DNA from: Bacteroidota bacterium | GTDB lineage: Bacteria; Bacteroidota; Bacteroidia; Bacteroidales; FEN-979 | Direction of reading: 5' to 3' | DNA length: 64,000 bases | NCBI GenBank assembly: GCA_026391795.1 | Contig: JAPLDI010000021.1 | Span: 1 to 64,000 of the forward strand | Shown here: piece by piece, positions 1-8,185 of the stretch | How the letters are laid out: each line of letters begins with the position of its first letter | Numbering within the stretch: the stretch's first letter is position 1 | Program-made: the position numbers and the translations under genes | The notes under the pieces: generated by a model | Database searches by the model: none | Told to the model about the DNA's origin: nothing | The model's input: the letters and a program-made list of their open reading frames with translations, nothing else

Positions 1-544
1 ATAGCGGCTGGTTGTCACCGGTGATGGACTGAACCCCGCGGATGGCAATATAAGTACCTGCCCCTGCAGTACCAGCGGAACTGATGATCTGAACATCGGA
101 TACCCTGCCCTGGAGTGAATTGATAACGTCAGTCTGTGCAGATTTCTGGATGTCATCAGATCCTACATTCTGAACAGAATAACTCAGCGCCTTGGTCTCC
201 CTGGGAATACCGATTGCAGTCACCACGATCTCGTCCATGTTCATGACATCAGGCTCAAGCACCATATCCAGGGTGTTTGATTCACCAATTTTCACCTCTT
301 TGGTCTTCATACCAACATAGGAAAAGACCAATGTGTTGTAATTAGACGGAACCGATAAGACAAATTTTCCATCAACATTGGTTGTGGTACCAATGGTGGT
401 ACTTTTAACAACAATGGTCACCCCTGGAATAGGGGCCTTATCGTCCGATGAGGTAACAACACCGGATATGACCCGTGTTTGTGCAAGTACTCCTTGCAGC
501 CCTGCCAATAAAAGTAAAGCAAGGACAATTGTAAATTTTCTCAT
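1..544 (-). CDS. SusC/RagA-type TonB-dependent receptor, N-terminal part
   Basis: The gene starts at the ATG complementary to 542-544 and runs off the left edge of the window, so only about 181 residues are visible. The protein opens with a signal peptide (MRKFTIVLALLLLAGLQGVLAQ), then a carboxypeptidase-regulatory-like domain (VISGVVTSSDDKAPIPGVTI, roughly residues 25-100), then a TonB-box-like stretch (MDEIVVTAIG) and the start of the plug domain (SLQGRVSDVQIISS, IAIRGVQSI). This order is that of SusC/RagA outer-membrane importers, which take up glycans or peptides together with a SusD lipoprotein. A SusD partner would lie outside the window. The substrate cannot be inferred. Confidence 0.93.
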   Translation of the reverse strand, partial: MRKFTIVLALLLLAGLQGVLAQTRVISGVVTSSDDKAPIPGVTIVVKSTTIGTTTNVDGKFVLSVPSNYNTLVFSYVGMKTKEVKIGESNTLDMVLEPDVMNMDEIVVTAIGIPRETKALSYSVQNVGSDDIQKSAQTDVINSLQGRVSDVQIISSAGTAGAGTYIAIRGVQSITGDNQPL

Positions 545-1012
545 AATGGATGGTTTTGGTTAGTAAAAGGGTTAATAATCAGTGGAATATTAATAATTTA
601 TGCCGGATTTCACCTGATCATGCTACCCGGTATGAAATATATATTGAGTTGAAGTTCCTTCCGTTCTGATCATATACATTGCAATTTTAATAAAAAAAAT
701 ACCTGAATACCAAAGAATTTTGTTAAAAAGTTAACAAATAGTTAATATAGAAACAATCTGATTAATGAAGTATATTTAATTTGTTTAATCTTAGGGAATT
801 ATGGAGAATTAGGAGCAGTCGTGGTTTTTCGCTTTTCTGAAAATTACGATCCTTCACGTTGTGATCGTTTCGGTTTTTGAAAAACTGAATAATATTGTGT
901 TGATAAAATATTTTGGAAAGAACGAATCCCGGCCTTGAGGTAAGTCTGGGGTTCATGTCCCACAACCAGGGTCCGAAGGCTTTGTGGAAATGAAATAAAG
1001 GTCTTTGATTCC
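545..1012. other. AT-rich gap without a convincing gene
   Basis: This 468-base stretch separates the SusC-like gene from the small membrane-protein genes; all neighbours read leftward. It is AT-rich, and the part nearest 544 must hold the SusC promoter, though I do not see a clean TAnnTTTG box there. A weak hairpin (ACGATC ... GATCGT) lies near 845-870. An open frame of 67 codons at 762-965 on the minus strand has no recognisable motif and looks accidental. Confidence 0.5.
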
Positions 1013-1435
1013 TTATTTAAGTTTTCTCAAAAAGAGGCCGAAGGCAATAATAAGTCCGATGTAAAATCCGGTTGTGAGGGGCGAGATTTGGGAAGCGATC
1101 AACTGATATCCGGCAATGATGAGGAAGGAGATTCCGAAAAGCAGGTATCCGATTCTTTTCATCCTCCAGATAAGGATGATACCCGTGAGGGAGAGGGCAT
1201 GAAGCAGAAAGCCGGCAAGGGTGTAGAAAAATACGGTGATCCCGGAAGCTGAATTTTCAGGCGCATACCTGAGTACCATATCTGCGATGGTTCCCGACCA
1301 GAGCAGGGCAAGGAGAAAAAGAAGAGTTATCAATCCCGAGAAGACGAACGAGAACAGACAAAGCAAAGTCAGCAGAAAAGGACGTTTGAGTGCATCTTTC
1401 GTTGGGTTTGAAGACGTCGTTTTGATCTCTTCCAT
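1013..1435 (-). CDS. Small integral membrane protein, paralogue of the next gene upstream
   Basis: This 140-residue protein of unknown function has a short charged N-terminus (MEEIKTTSSNPTKDALKRP) followed by about four hydrophobic segments. Its start, KRPFLLTLLCLFSFVFSGL, closely resembles KRPTLLTVLCIFTFIGSGL in the neighbouring gene at 1438-1881, and both share a WRMKR/WQLRKQG-type basic loop after the third segment. The two genes are therefore likely tandem duplicates. The gap between them is two bases, so they are probably co-transcribed, behind the ammonia-lyase gene. No catalytic motif is visible. Confidence 0.75.
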   Translation of the reverse strand: MEEIKTTSSNPTKDALKRPFLLTLLCLFSFVFSGLITLLFLLALLWSGTIADMVLRYAPENSASGITVFFYTLAGFLLHALSLTGIILIWRMKRIGYLLFGISFLIIAGYQLIASQISPLTTGFYIGLIIAFGLFLRKLK

Positions 1436-1437
1436 GT

Positions 1438-1881
1438 TCAGGACATTTTTTTAAGCGTTGAAGAGTATAACATCACAAATGCCCCTGACAACAGGATGCT
1501 GAAGAAATCGGGGCCGGGCAGCCGGAAAAAATACATTGGCGCCAGGATTAACAATATCTGGGATACCGTGTAGATATGAAATCCCTGCTTACGCAACTGC
1601 CACATCCTGACGGCTCCGGCAACGGCCAGGGCACTGATCACAGCAATAGCGGCAAAGTAAGTCGGCCGGACCGACTCAAAGAATGAATTCATCTCCTGCA
1701 TCCTGAACAGTTTTAAAGCTTCCGGTACAAGCTTCATAAAATTATCGAAGAAGATGAAGATCATCAGGCTCAAGAAAGCATTCAGCCCGCTGCCAATAAA
1801 GGTAAATATGCATAAAACGGTAAGCAGGGTCGGGCGTTTTCCGTCAGTTCCTGTTGCCGGCAGAAGGGGTTGCTCTTCCAT
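1438..1881 (-). CDS. Small integral membrane protein, tandem paralogue
   Basis: This is a predicted 147-residue membrane protein of unknown function with about four hydrophobic segments. I chose the ATG at 1881 (MEEQPLLPATG...) because the paralogue downstream also begins MEE and because the alternative ATG at 1923 would overlap the end of the ammonia-lyase gene by 17 bases. Conserved points with its paralogue are the KRPTLLTVLC start of the first segment and a basic W(Q/R)xx(K/R) loop. It lies 25 bases after the ammonia-lyase gene, so a shared transcript is likely, but a functional link to histidine breakdown is only a guess. Confidence 0.72.
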   Translation of the reverse strand: MEEQPLLPATGTDGKRPTLLTVLCIFTFIGSGLNAFLSLMIFIFFDNFMKLVPEALKLFRMQEMNSFFESVRPTYFAAIAVISALAVAGAVRMWQLRKQGFHIYTVSQILLILAPMYFFRLPGPDFFSILLSGAFVMLYSSTLKKMS

Positions 1882-1906
1882 TTCTTCTTTATCAGGGTAC
1901 GCAGGG

Positions 1907-3430
1907 TTATGCAAGAGGGCCAACTATCTTTTCAACTTCATCAAGGATCTCGCAGGATCTGACAAGCGATTTCATGGCATTGTGGTCGGGGTAAAGTGGC
2001 CTGTCGATATCCAGGAAGGCAACATGTTTCCGGATCACTTCTTTCGCCCGGTTGACCCCTGCTCCGAATTTATACTCCCGGAAATCGAGGGCCTGTGCGG
2101 CGGCCATGAACTCTATTCCAAGGATTCCATAGGCATTGTCGAGGATCTGGAAATTCTTCAGCGCAGTATTCATTCCCATCGAAACAAAATCTTCCTGGTC
2201 GGCCGCTGCCGGGATTGATTGTATGGATGCCGGGGCGGAAAGGATACGTTGTTCTACGATCTGCATATCGGCCGTATACTGGCTCAGCATCATCCCGCTG
2301 AACATTCCGGCACCTTTGGTGAGGAAAGCGGGCAAGCCGACGCTGAGGGCAGGATTATTCAAGCGGTTCATTCTTCGTTCCGACATTACGCAGACCATCG
2401 TGACAACCATCCCGGCCATATCCATCGGAACTGAAACCGGCGAACCCTGGAAATTGGCTCCTGAAAGCTGAAGGTTCTCTTCCGGGAAAAAGATCGGGTT
2501 GTCCCCCACACCGTTCAGCTCAATCTCGACCTGGGAACGTGCATACGCCAGGGCATCGTGTGCGGCACCGATAACCTGGGGTGTGGAGCGCATGGAATAG
2601 GCATCCTGGACTTTGCATTTTACCGTTCCTTCGGCCAGGTCGCCGCCTTCCACACATTTCCGTATGGCTGCAGCGCTCCGGATGGCTCCTTTAAAACCCC
2701 TGACTTCATGAAGTTTCGGCAGGTACGGACGCATGTTGGCCTTCATGGCTTCCAGCGACATCGAAGCGGCAATTTCGGCCTGTTTCATCCAGTTGTTGGC
2801 ATCGTAAAGAAAAAGAGCGCTCATGGCGGTAAGGACATTCGATCCATTGATCGTGGCCAAACCGTCGCGTGCCATCAGCCCGGGAATTGGTATTCCTGCT
2901 TTTTTAAGTGCCTCTTTCCCGGTATAAAGGGTGCCTTCATAGTATGCATGTCCCTCACCCATCATCAGGAGGGCAATCTGCGACATCGGTGCAAGGTCAC
3001 CGCAGGCGCCTACAGAACCCTTCTGGCAGACAAAGGGAGTAACGCCCTTGTTGAGCATGTCGACCAGCGTTTGTGTGATCTCAAGCCTTACACCGGAGTT
3101 TCCGTGGGCATGCACGTTGATACGCCCGAGCATAGCCCCTCGTACCCAGTCTAGGGGCATCGGGTCGCCGATACCGGCAGCATGGTTATAGATCAGGTAT
3201 TTCTGGAACTCTTTTACCTGGTCATCATTCAGGACAACTTCCGAAAATTCACCGATGCCGGTATTCACGCCGTACATGATCTCATGGGCCTCAATTTTCC
3301 TTTCCAGCATGGCCCGGCATTTATTGATCCTTTCAACGGCAGCTTTGTCAAGTTCAACTTTTTCATTTTGTCTTGCAACGCGGACAACGTCTTCGATGGT
3401 CAGTCCCGCTCCTTTAATTACGAGTGTCAT
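1907..3430 (-). CDS. hutH: Histidine ammonia-lyase family enzyme with an Ala-Cys-Gly cofactor triad
   Basis: This 507-residue protein belongs to the MIO-dependent aromatic amino acid ammonia-lyases and has the usual length. Histidine ammonia-lyase converts L-histidine to urocanate and ammonia. Y53 (YGVNTG) and H83 (NHAAG) match catalytic positions of bacterial histidine ammonia-lyase, and QEDFVSMG carries the late glutamate; the Asn-His selectivity pair resembles the Ser-His of histidine enzymes rather than the Phe-Leu of phenylalanine enzymes. The self-cyclising triad, normally Ala-Ser-Gly, reads Ala-Cys-Gly here (GSVGACGDLAP, Cys143, codon TGC at 3002-3004). No other hut genes are present, nor aryl-polyene or flexirubin genes, so the in vivo substrate (histidine or tyrosine) is not settled. 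Confidence 0.88.
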   Translation of the reverse strand: MTLVIKGAGLTIEDVVRVARQNEKVELDKAAVERINKCRAMLERKIEAHEIMYGVNTGIGEFSEVVLNDDQVKEFQKYLIYNHAAGIGDPMPLDWVRGAMLGRINVHAHGNSGVRLEITQTLVDMLNKGVTPFVCQKGSVGACGDLAPMSQIALLMMGEGHAYYEGTLYTGKEALKKAGIPIPGLMARDGLATINGSNVLTAMSALFLYDANNWMKQAEIAASMSLEAMKANMRPYLPKLHEVRGFKGAIRSAAAIRKCVEGGDLAEGTVKCKVQDAYSMRSTPQVIGAAHDALAYARSQVEIELNGVGDNPIFFPEENLQLSGANFQGSPVSVPMDMAGMVVTMVCVMSERRMNRLNNPALSVGLPAFLTKGAGMFSGMMLSQYTADMQIVEQRILSAPASIQSIPAAADQEDFVSMGMNTALKNFQILDNAYGILGIEFMAAAQALDFREYKFGAGVNRAKEVIRKHVAFLDIDRPLYPDHNAMKSLVRSCEILDEVEKIVGPLA

Positions 3431-3570
3431 TTTTTCTATTATAGATTAGTATTTATTATGTTGAACAGTTTACTTAAATAAAACAGGCATTAGCCATTAG
3501 GCATTCGGCATTAGCTTTTATTCCATCTCCCTGCACGCTGAATTTCTGCATCTTATTCCACCAAACCGCC

Positions 3571-3654
3571 AGTCCCGAAAAAGCATTTTGCTTTTTCGAG
3601 GATCCTCGAAATGTCAACAAAATTTCATTGAAATTTTGTTGACATTTCGGGACT
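3571..3654. repeat. Nested palindromic element between hisS and the ammonia-lyase gene
   Basis: Three inverted repeats are enclosed by a fourth. Outer arms AGTCCCGAAA (3571-3580) and TTTCGGGACT (3645-3654) are exact complements. Inside are a 10-bp hairpin CGAAAAAGCA (3576-3585) with TGCTTTTTCG (3589-3598), a 12-bp palindrome CGAGGATCCTCG (3597-3608), and a 21-bp perfect inverted repeat with a one-base centre (3607-3627 and 3629-3649). The arms share the CGAAA edge, so the element can fold as a three-way structure or as separate hairpins. It lies in the gap between two minus-strand genes and may act as a terminator or be a miniature mobile repeat. Confidence 0.85.
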
Positions 3655-3664
3655 CATCAGCTCG

Positions 3665-5107
3665 TCAGTTCACCAGTTTCTCAATTAACAGCTCCAGGGT
3701 CACTAATTCCTGCTCTCCCGTGTGCATGTTCTTCAACGTCATCCTGCCTTCCTTCATCTCATTCTCACCCACCAGCACAACAAAGGGAATCTTTTTCCGG
3801 TTGGCATAATCCAGTTGCTTCTTCATCTTTGCGGCATCCGGAAAGATCTCTGCCGGGATTCCCGATTCCCGCAGTCGGGCAAGAATGGGGAGACAATATT
3901 TTTCCTCCGCCATCCCGAAATTCACGAACAGCACTTTTGTTGTGGCTTCGATCATCCCGGGAAACAGGTTCAGTTCATTCATCACATCATAGATCCGGTC
4001 GGCACCGAACGAGATCCCGACCCCGGAAACGCCTTTCAGACCGAAAATACCGGTAAGATCATCATAACGGCCTCCACCGCAAATGCTTCCCATCTGCACA
4101 TCCGCAGCCTTTACTTCAATGATGCATCCGGTATAATAATTCAAACCGCGGGCAAGGGAGATATCCAGTTCAACCCGGCCCGACAGAGGTAGTTCATTAA
4201 GATAAGCCACTATTTTTTCTATTTCACCGATTCCTTCCCGGCCGGTCGCTGAAGACTGGAGTTTCTCTTTCAGGAAAGGCAGGCAGACCGGGAAATCTTT
4301 TTCTGATGCAAAATCAAGGAACGGGATAAGGGCATCCACAGATGCAGGGGTGAATCCTTTCTGCCGGAGTTCTTCCAATACCGGGGCCATTCCCGTTTTC
4401 TCCATTTTATCCAGGGATACCGTAAGGTCAATGAGGCGTCCGGGTTCACCGATCACTTCTGCAATTCCGGAAAGTATCTTGCGGTTGTTCAGCTTCACGA
4501 TATAGCTCAGCCCCAGGAGGGTAAATACCTTATCAACGACCTGCAACAGTTCAACCTCGTTCAGGAGCGAATCGCTTCCGATCACATCCACATCGCATTG
4601 AAAGAATTCCCTGTACCGTCCTTTCTGGGGCCGGTCGGCCCTCCATACAGGCTGGATCTGGTAACGCTTGAAAGGGAATGTGATCTCATTTTGATGCTGC
4701 ACAACATATCTTGCAAAAGGTACTGTAAGATCGTATCGTAATCCTTTCTCAGAAATGAAAGGCAGGAGTGCTTTATAATCAAGCTGTCCGGGATCTGATG
4801 CTGGATGCTGGATGCTGGATGCTGGATTTTCGGTTTTAGATTCCGGATCTTTCGTACTTCGTTGTTCGTCATTCCTACGTTCAAGAAAGTTCCCCGAATT
4901 CAGTATTTTAAAAAGCAGTTTATCGCCTTCTTCGCCGTATTTTCCAAGCAGTGTGGAGAGATTCTCCATGGCCGGTGTTTCGATCGGCTGGTAACCAAAG
5001 AGCTGGAACACCGAACGGATCGTGTCGAAAATGTAATTTCTTCGCACCATTTCGAGGGGCGAGAAATCACGGGTGCCTTTGGGGATGGAAGGTTTCTGGA
5101 GCGACAT
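3665..5107 (-). CDS. hisS: Histidyl-tRNA synthetase with a repeat-derived insertion
   Basis: This is a class II synthetase (about 480 residues) that charges tRNA-His. Family motifs include KGTRDFSP at the N-terminus, [22 protein letters not shown] and the GGGRYDDL histidine-binding region, with a C-terminal anticodon-binding domain. I chose the ATG at 5107 over the one at 5125 because a TATATTTG -7 box covers 5123-5130, which would place the upstream ATG inside the promoter. Residues about 76-108 form a low-complexity insertion ([18 protein letters not shown], then [12 protein letters not shown]) encoded by four GATGCTG units at 4797-4824 plus flanking sequence. It sits in a variable surface loop before the conserved catalytic core, which probably explains why it is tolerated. 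Confidence 0.95.
   Translation of the reverse strand: MSLQKPSIPKGTRDFSPLEMVRRNYIFDTIRSVFQLFGYQPIETPAMENLSTLLGKYGEEGDKLLFKILNSGNFLERRNDEQRSTKDPESKTENPASSIQHPASDPGQLDYKALLPFISEKGLRYDLTVPFARYVVQHQNEITFPFKRYQIQPVWRADRPQKGRYREFFQCDVDVIGSDSLLNEVELLQVVDKVFTLLGLSYIVKLNNRKILSGIAEVIGEPGRLIDLTVSLDKMEKTGMAPVLEELRQKGFTPASVDALIPFLDFASEKDFPVCLPFLKEKLQSSATGREGIGEIEKIVAYLNELPLSGRVELDISLARGLNYYTGCIIEVKAADVQMGSICGGGRYDDLTGIFGLKGVSGVGISFGADRIYDVMNELNLFPGMIEATTKVLFVNFGMAEEKYCLPILARLRESGIPAEIFPDAAKMKKQLDYANRKKIPFVVLVGENEMKEGRMTLKNMHTGEQELVTLELLIEKLVN
4797..4828. repeat. ATCCAGC 7-bp tandem repeat inside hisS
   Basis: Four exact copies of GATGCTG (reverse complement CAGCATC) lie at 4797-4803, 4804-4810, 4811-4817 and 4818-4824, followed by GAT. 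They are translated as part of hisS ([10 protein letters not shown]). The same 7-mer forms arrays in gaps elsewhere in the window (5215-5233, 18978-19012, 29599-29637, 39341-39420), so this is a dispersed repeat that has entered a coding region. Confidence 0.92.
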
Positions 5108-5122
5108 TCCAAATAATTTGTA

Positions 5123-5130
5123 CAAATATA
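5123..5130 (-). promoter_or_regulatory. -7 promoter element of hisS
   Basis: The minus strand reads TATATTTG here, matching the Bacteroidota -7 consensus TAnnTTTG. It ends 16 bases before the chosen hisS ATG (5107), giving a leader of roughly 10 bases. I do not see a good -33 TTTG. The element argues against the upstream ATG at 5125. Confidence 0.55.
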
Positions 5131-5135
5131 AGAAT

Positions 5136-5233
5136 AAATGGAGAATGGAAGATTGAGGATGGAAGATGGAGAATGGAGGTCAGAGATCAGAGATTATAGG
5201 TCGGTGCACCCAGAATCCAGCATCCAGCATCTA
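5136..5233. repeat. Degenerate spacer repeats between hisS and ettA, ending in ATCCAGC units
   Basis: The region 5136-5180 consists of imperfect GGAGAATGGA/GGAAGATGGA units. Two ATCCAGC copies follow at 5215-5221 and 5222-5228, then a diverged unit ATCTAG whose CTA (5231-5233) is the complement of the ettA stop codon. The ettA reading frame therefore ends inside the repeat. Confidence 0.75.
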
Positions 5234-6910
5234 GTCTGCTTTCAGTTTTTTGTAACGGATCCGTGTTGGGGTTTCATCTCCAATTCTTTTTTTCCTGTTC
5301 TCTTCATATTCCGAATAACCGCCCTCGAAGAAAAAGACCTGCGAATCGCCTTCAAAGGCAAGAATATGTGTCGCTACCCGGTCAAGGAACCAGCGGTCGT
5401 GGGAAATGATCACGGCACACCCGGCAAAATTTTCGAGACCTTCTTCCAGTGCCCTCAGTGTGTTCACGTCAATATCGTTGGTGGGCTCATCGAGAAGCAG
5501 GACATTCGCCTCTTCTTTTAAAGTCAGTGCAAGATGGAGCCGGTTTCGTTCACCCCCGGAGAGCACACCGCATTTCTTTTCCTGGTCGGCCCCAGTGAAG
5601 TTGAATCTCGCCACATAGGCCCTTGCATTCATCGATCTGCCTCCCAGCTGGATGATCTCGCTGCTGTTTGAGATGACCTGGAATACGGTCTTTTCGGGAT
5701 CAATGGCAGCATGGCTCTGGTCCACATACCCGATCTTTACCGATTCGCCGATCGAAAAGGTACCGCTGTCAGGCTTTTCAGAACCGATGATCAGCCTGAA
5801 CAAGGTGGTTTTTCCGGCTCCGTTGGGACCGATGATCCCCACAATCCCGGCAGGAGGAAGTGAAAATCCGAGGTTCTCGAAAAGCAGTTTGTCACCGAAG
5901 GATTTGGCTACCGAGCTCGCTTCGATAACTTTGTTTCCCAGCCGGGGACCGTTTGGTATGTAAAGTTCAAGCCGGTCTTCCTTCTGTTTCACGTCCTCAT
6001 TGAGCAACCTTTCATAATTGGCCAGTCTTGCTTTTCCTTTGGCCTGCCTGGCTTTGGGCGACATCCTGACCCAGTCGAGCTCCCGCTCCAGAGTTTTCCT
6101 GCGTTTGCTTTCCGATTTCTCTTCTATAGCCAGCCGGTTTGATTTCTGTTCCAGCCAGGATGAATAATTCCCCTGCCACGGGATGCCTTCGCCACGGTCA
6201 AGCTCAAGGATCCAGCCGGCGACATTGTCAAGAAAGTACCGGTCGTGCGTGATGGCGATAACGGTTCCCTTATATTGCTGAAGATGTTGTTCCAGCCATT
6301 GTACCGACTCTGCATCGAGGTGGTTGGTGGGTTCGTCCAGCAGCAGGATATCCGGTTCACTGAGCAGGAGCCGGCATAAGGCAACCCGCCGTTTTTCTCC
6401 GCCCGAAAGTACATCCACCGGACGGTCACCTTCGGGGCACCGGAGTGCATCCATCGCCCGTTGCAGTCGACTGTCAAGGTCCCAGGCATTGTGGTGATCA
6501 AGAAGTTCGGTCAACTCTCCCTGGCGCTGGATCAGTTTGTCCATCTCTGCATCCGTTAAAGGCTCTGCAAAACGTGCATTCACCTGTTCGTATTCTGCCA
6601 GCAGGTCAACCACTTCCTGGACACCTTCTTTAACGATCTCCAGTACGGTTTTGGTTTCATCCACCAGGGGCTCCTGTTCCAGCATGCCAATACGGTATCC
6701 CGGTGAAAAAACCACGTTGCCCTGGAATGATTTTTCTTTCCCGGCAATGATCTTTAGCAAAGTTGACTTCCCCGAACCGTTAAGACCGATGATACCGATC
6801 TTGGCTCCATAATAAAAGGAGAGGTAAATGTCCTTTAAAACCTGTTTGTGGGGAGGGAATGTCTTGCTGACATTCACCATCGAAAATATGATCTTTTTGT
6901 CGTCGGCCAT
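5231..6910 (-). CDS. ettA: Energy-dependent translational throttle protein EttA (ABC-F ATPase)
   Basis: This 559-residue soluble ABC-F protein has two ATP-binding domains in one chain and no membrane segments. The first domain has Walker A GLNGSGKST (residues 42-50), signature LSGGEKRRVAL and Walker B LLLDEPTNHLD; the second has GPNGAGKTT, LSGGERNRLHL and LLLDEPTNDID. The insert near residues 95-140 matches the arm that contacts the ribosomal L1 stalk in EttA. In Escherichia coli EttA binds the ribosomal E site and controls entry into elongation according to the ATP/ADP ratio. Length and arm support EttA over Uup or other ABC-F members. It lies upstream of hisS on the same strand with a repeat-filled 123-base gap. 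Confidence 0.95.
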   Translation of the reverse strand: MADDKKIIFSMVNVSKTFPPHKQVLKDIYLSFYYGAKIGIIGLNGSGKSTLLKIIAGKEKSFQGNVVFSPGYRIGMLEQEPLVDETKTVLEIVKEGVQEVVDLLAEYEQVNARFAEPLTDAEMDKLIQRQGELTELLDHHNAWDLDSRLQRAMDALRCPEGDRPVDVLSGGEKRRVALCRLLLSEPDILLLDEPTNHLDAESVQWLEQHLQQYKGTVIAITHDRYFLDNVAGWILELDRGEGIPWQGNYSSWLEQKSNRLAIEEKSESKRRKTLERELDWVRMSPKARQAKGKARLANYERLLNEDVKQKEDRLELYIPNGPRLGNKVIEASSVAKSFGDKLLFENLGFSLPPAGIVGIIGPNGAGKTTLFRLIIGSEKPDSGTFSIGESVKIGYVDQSHAAIDPEKTVFQVISNSSEIIQLGGRSMNARAYVARFNFTGADQEKKCGVLSGGERNRLHLALTLKEEANVLLLDEPTNDIDVNTLRALEEGLENFAGCAVIISHDRWFLDRVATHILAFEGDSQVFFFEGGYSEYEENRKKRIGDETPTRIRYKKLKAD

Positions 6911-6982
6911 GGCGTTTAAAGTGATATATAAGGGGTGAGAGGTGAGAGGTGAGATGTGGGATTTTGGATGTGGGATGTGGGT

Positions 6983-8146
6983 TTATTTTTTATGCATCAA
7001 TTGTTCAATTTTATCCGTCTCTGCTTCCCAGCTGAAGTTGCTGAGGATGTATTCATAGCCTGCTTTTGCGATCCGGGCGGCTTTTTCAGGATTGTTCAGA
7101 AGGAAAAGGATATGCTGCGCATACGATTCCGGCGTGTCGGCGATCAGGATCTCCTCATTTTCTCTGGCCTGGAGCGCCTGGTTAGCCAGGGGAGAAGTGA
7201 TGCAGGGAATCTGCATAGCCATCGCCTCCAGCAATTTATTCTGCAGTCCTGTTCCGATCTGCATCGGGGCAATAAAGATCTTTGCCATGGCATAGCATTC
7301 GCGCATATCGGGAACCCAGCCGCTGACTTCCACTTCATCGGATTTCAATACGGATACCCGGAGATTAGGACTGGCGCCGGCAATCAGGATCCGGATGTCA
7401 CGTTTGGACTGCTGAACAAGGGGAAGAATTTTATGCACCAGGAATTCCGCAGCGTTGATGTTGGGCGGGTATCCCATGTTTCCTGTAAACACGAGGTCGT
7501 ATTGCTTTTCCCTGACCATGGGCTGGAAAAAAGCAGTATCCACCCCGTTGCGCACAACAACAATCTTTTCCCTGTCGGGATGAGGGATCAGGTCGCGGTC
7601 GGGGAGGGAGATGATGATCTTGTTATCAAATATACCGAAGACTTCTTTTTCGTACCGGAGCAGCCGCCGGTATTCCATCTTCAGGAACGGTTTCATATAA
7701 AAAGGTGCGGTTGCCAGCCGCCGTTCCACATTTTTTGAAAATACATCCTGATAATCCAGGGTTTTCGGAATCGGGATCCCCTTCATGTATTCGGCAACCC
7801 GTATCAGCTGGCAAAAAATATGATCGGGTTTATGCTTTTCAATCAGCGAGCGGATGATCCTGTCTGTTTTCTTATTGTAAAAATAGCCGACCTGGAGAGG
7901 TTTGTCGGAGAAAAGGGTCTTAACCAGGTGAAGGTAGATGGAAGCCTTTGAGATATCAATGATGTAGACATGCCTTGCGTAGAGGGAGAGCATTTTCACG
8001 GCATCCTCATGAAGTACCGTGTCATTCAAAGCGCACAAAATGATCTCATGCTTTCGCGAGAGCTGCTTTAACTGGTTGAATGCTCTTAGTTTATCTCCTT
8101 TTTCAGTGGGATAAGGAACACGTGGCAGAAGAAAAAACAGTTTCAT
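6983..8146 (-). CDS. Glycosyltransferase, family-4 type (Stp1-like)
   Basis: This is a predicted 387-residue GT-B glycosyltransferase starting at the ATG at 8146 (MKLFFLLPRVPYPTEKGDKL). The N-terminal PYPTEKGDKLRAFNQLKQL motif resembles the sugar-transferase subfamily associated with EpsH/PEP-CTERM exopolysaccharide loci, though no such locus is seen here. The C-terminal donor-binding region contains GTGLQNKLLEAMAMQIPCI, the GT4 family E-x7-E-type motif. The next gene upstream encodes a similar enzyme 39 bases away, so the two probably act successively on the same glycan. The donor and acceptor sugars cannot be deduced. Confidence 0.85.
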   Translation of the reverse strand: MKLFFLLPRVPYPTEKGDKLRAFNQLKQLSRKHEIILCALNDTVLHEDAVKMLSLYARHVYIIDISKASIYLHLVKTLFSDKPLQVGYFYNKKTDRIIRSLIEKHKPDHIFCQLIRVAEYMKGIPIPKTLDYQDVFSKNVERRLATAPFYMKPFLKMEYRRLLRYEKEVFGIFDNKIIISLPDRDLIPHPDREKIVVVRNGVDTAFFQPMVREKQYDLVFTGNMGYPPNINAAEFLVHKILPLVQQSKRDIRILIAGASPNLRVSVLKSDEVEVSGWVPDMRECYAMAKIFIAPMQIGTGLQNKLLEAMAMQIPCITSPLANQALQARENEEILIADTPESYAQHILFLLNNPEKAARIAKAGYEYILSNFSWEAETDKIEQLMHKK

Positions 8147-8185
8147 TGAGTGAACTTGGAAGCGCAAAAATAAATAAATCCACGA

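Noticed and set aside
762-965. Minus-strand open frame of 67 codons in the left gap
   Set aside because: There is no motif, no promoter and low-complexity AT-rich sequence, so I treat it as chance.
3607-3649. 21-bp inverted repeat considered as an insertion-sequence end
   Set aside because: A terminal inverted repeat would need a partner and a transposase; both arms are adjacent with a one-base centre and no enzyme frame is near.
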